Part shown: positions 23,172-24,626 of the stretch, piece after piece | Position numbering within the stretch: position 1 is the first letter of the stretch | How the letters are laid out: each line of letters begins with the position of its first letter | Made by a program: the position numbers and the translations under genes | Source: CAYYWV01 sp964475385 | GTDB lineage: Bacteria; Pseudomonadota; Alphaproteobacteria; JAAXGF01 | Assembly: GCA_964475385.1 (NCBI GenBank) | Contig: CAYYWV010000034.1 | Coordinates: 1-24,626 of the forward strand | Direction of reading: 5' to 3' | DNA: 24,626 nucleotides | The notes under the pieces: generated by a model | Told to the model about the DNA's origin: nothing | Seen by the model: only the letters and a program-made list of their open reading frames with translations | Database searches by the model: none

Positions 23172-24626
23172 ATGGGTTGGCAGAGAACAGTCCTCCGCGT
23201 CGATCTCACCAAGGGCAGCGCGAAGACCGAGCCCCTCAACATGGACTGGGCCTTCCAGTACCTGGGCGAGCGCGGGCTCGCGACCAAGTACCTGTGGGAG
23301 AGCATGGACCCCAAGGCGGACCCGATGGGGCCCGACAACGTGCTCATCTTCGCGACCGGGCCGCTCACCGGCACCATGGCCTCGACCAGCGGGCGCTACG
23401 CGGTGGTCACCAAGGGGCCGCTGACGGGCGCGATCGCGTGCTCGAACTCGGGCGGCAAGTTCGGGGCCGAGCTCAAGTACGCGGGCTACGACCTTCTCAT
23501 CATCGAGGGCCGGGCCGAGAAGCCGGTCTACCTTCACATCGTCGACGACGCGGTCGAGATCCTGCCCGCCGACGACATCTGGGGCCGCACGGTCTGGGAG
23601 ACCGAAGGATTTCTGCGGGCGCACCACCAGAACCCGCTGCTCAAGGTCGCCTCGATCGGGGTCGCGGGCGAGCGCGGCGTGCGCTTCGCCTGCATCGTCA
23701 ACGACCTCCACCGGGCGGCGGGGCGCTCGGGCGTGGGCGCGGTCATGGGCTCGAAAAACCTCAAGGCCATCGCCGTCCACGGAACCAAGGGCGTTCGGGT
23801 CAAAGATCCCAAGCGATTCATGCAGGCCGTCAACGAGGCCAAGAAAATCCTGTGGGAAAGCGAGGGCCGCCGCGGGCTGACCGAGTACGGCACCAACGCG
23901 ATGATCGATTCGATGCAGGAGTTCGGCGGCCTGCCCACCCGCAACTTCCGCGAGGTCCAGTTCGAAGGCGTCGACAAGATCAACCCCAAGGCGATGATGA
24001 CGCCCAAGCCCAACGGGCACCGCAACCTGATCACCAACAAGGCGTGCTTCGGCTGCACCATCGCCTGCGGGCGAATCGCGCATATCGACAAGGACCACTT
24101 CACGATCGTGAATAAGCCCAAGTACCGGCACGCCTCGGGCGGGCTCGAGTACGAGACCGCCTTCGCCTTCGGGCCGGTGGTCGGGATCGACGACCTCGAC
24201 GCCCTCACCTACGCCGGCTTTTTGATGAACGAGCACGGCATGGACCCGATCTCGTTCGGGGTGACCCTCGCCGCGGCGATGGAGCTCTACGAGATGGGCG
24301 TGATCACCGACAAGGACACGGGCGGCGTGCCGCTCAACTTCGGCAACGCCGAAGCGCTCACGATCATGGCCGAGAAGACCGGCAAATACGAAGGCTTCGG
24401 CCAGGTGCTCGGGCTCGGCTCCAAGCTCCTGTGCGAGAAGTACGGGCACCCCGAGCTGTTCATGGGGGTCAAGGGCCAGGAGTTCGCGGGCTACGATTCG
24501 CGCGCGCTCCAGGGCATGGGCCTCGGCTACGCGACCAGCAACCGCGGCGCCTGCCACCTCAAGCACGACGTGTTCGCCGAGGACATGGAGGACCAGACCG
24601 GCAAGGGCAAGGCCAAGCCGGTCAAG
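23172..24626 (+). CDS. aorB: Tungsten aldehyde oxidoreductase catalytic subunit, 5' part (AorB-like)
   Basis: The first 485 residues of an aldehyde ferredoxin oxidoreductase; the gene runs off the window. It oxidises aldehydes to acids with a tungsten-bispterin cofactor and one [4Fe-4S] cluster. The N-terminal AOR domain shows GRYAVVTKGPLTG (75-87), NSGGKFGAELKYAGYDLLI (92-110) and GRSGVGAVMGSKNLKAIAVHG (184-204, described by its ends). Cluster ligands C292, C295 and C299 lie in ACFGCTIAC; the fourth is expected near residue 490, beyond the end. GGLEYETAFAFGP follows and is typical of the active site. AAGGAG lies eight bases before ATG 23172. BamB-type benzoyl-CoA reductase subunits are relatives, but the aorA neighbour and MGWQRTVLRVDLT start favour AorB. 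Confidence 0.88.
   Translation, partial: MGWQRTVLRVDLTKGSAKTEPLNMDWAFQYLGERGLATKYLWESMDPKADPMGPDNVLIFATGPLTGTMASTSGRYAVVTKGPLTGAIACSNSGGKFGAELKYAGYDLLIIEGRAEKPVYLHIVDDAVEILPADDIWGRTVWETEGFLRAHHQNPLLKVASIGVAGERGVRFACIVNDLHRAAGRSGVGAVMGSKNLKAIAVHGTKGVRVKDPKRFMQAVNEAKKILWESEGRRGLTEYGTNAMIDSMQEFGGLPTRNFREVQFEGVDKINPKAMMTPKPNGHRNLITNKACFGCTIACGRIAHIDKDHFTIVNKPKYRHASGGLEYETAFAFGPVVGIDDLDALTYAGFLMNEHGMDPISFGVTLAAAMELYEMGVITDKDTGGVPLNFGNAEALTIMAEKTGKYEGFGQVLGLGSKLLCEKYGHPELFMGVKGQEFAGYDSRALQGMGLGYATSNRGACHLKHDVFAEDMEDQTGKGKAKPVK

Noticed and set aside
1..24626. CRISPR array, insertion sequences, integrases, toxin-antitoxin pairs or a defence island
   Set aside because: No spaced repeats beyond the two-copy 15-mer, no transposase or integrase motifs, and base composition is uniform across the core genes.

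Overview
The window is GC-rich (apart from a few AT-richer intergenic patches), densely coded and mostly transcribed from the minus strand. The gene content and several promoter motifs point to an alphaproteobacterium, probably Rhodospirillales-like: a FixK/FNR-type box before ccoNOQP, ccoGHIS directly downstream, pstSCAB with long PstC and PstA permeases, and an iscR/cysteine desulfurase cluster. The species cannot be named from sequence alone. No mobile element, CRISPR array or phage gene was seen.

Region 1 (1-5.8 kb, minus strand) is sulfur trafficking. The order of transcription is cysE (serine acetyltransferase), iscR, a NifS-like cysteine desulfurase, an IscS-like cysteine desulfurase, a [2Fe-2S] ferredoxin and mnmA (tRNA 2-thiouridylase), followed by an elongator tRNA-Met(CAU) with its own promoter. 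No scaffold gene (iscU or sufB) is present between them. The cysE promoter carries an inverted repeat resembling an IscR site.

Region 2 (5.9-7.4 kb) holds a plus-strand alpha/beta hydrolase whose stop codon abuts that of a minus-strand DUF2189-type membrane protein.

Region 3 (7.5-15.2 kb, minus strand) is a complete cbb3 oxidase locus: ccoN-O-Q-P, then ccoG-H-I-S with ATGA start/stop overlaps. It includes two short genes, ccoQ (54 aa) and ccoS (47 aa). Upstream of ccoN is a textbook class II FNR promoter, plus a second degenerate FNR-like box and a Fur-like sequence.

Region 4 (15.3-15.9 kb) holds two small divergent genes of unknown function.

Region 5 (15.9-22.5 kb, minus strand) is the phosphate-starvation regulon: phoR, pstS, pstC, pstA, pstB and phoB. 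A clear array of four Pho half-sites precedes pstS. phoU is absent from its usual place between pstB and phoB, and PhoR has no membrane segments.

Region 6 (22.7 kb to the end, plus strand) begins an operon for a tungsten aldehyde oxidoreductase of the AorAB type: a ferredoxin with four [4Fe-4S] motifs, then the catalytic subunit, which runs off the window.

Together the genes describe a bacterium living at low or changing oxygen. It has a high-affinity oxidase under FNR control, iron-sulfur supply under probable IscR control, high-affinity phosphate uptake and an oxygen-sensitive aldehyde oxidoreductase. The strongest leads are the AorAB operon, the scaffold-less double desulfurase operon, and the Pho locus with no phoU and a soluble PhoR.
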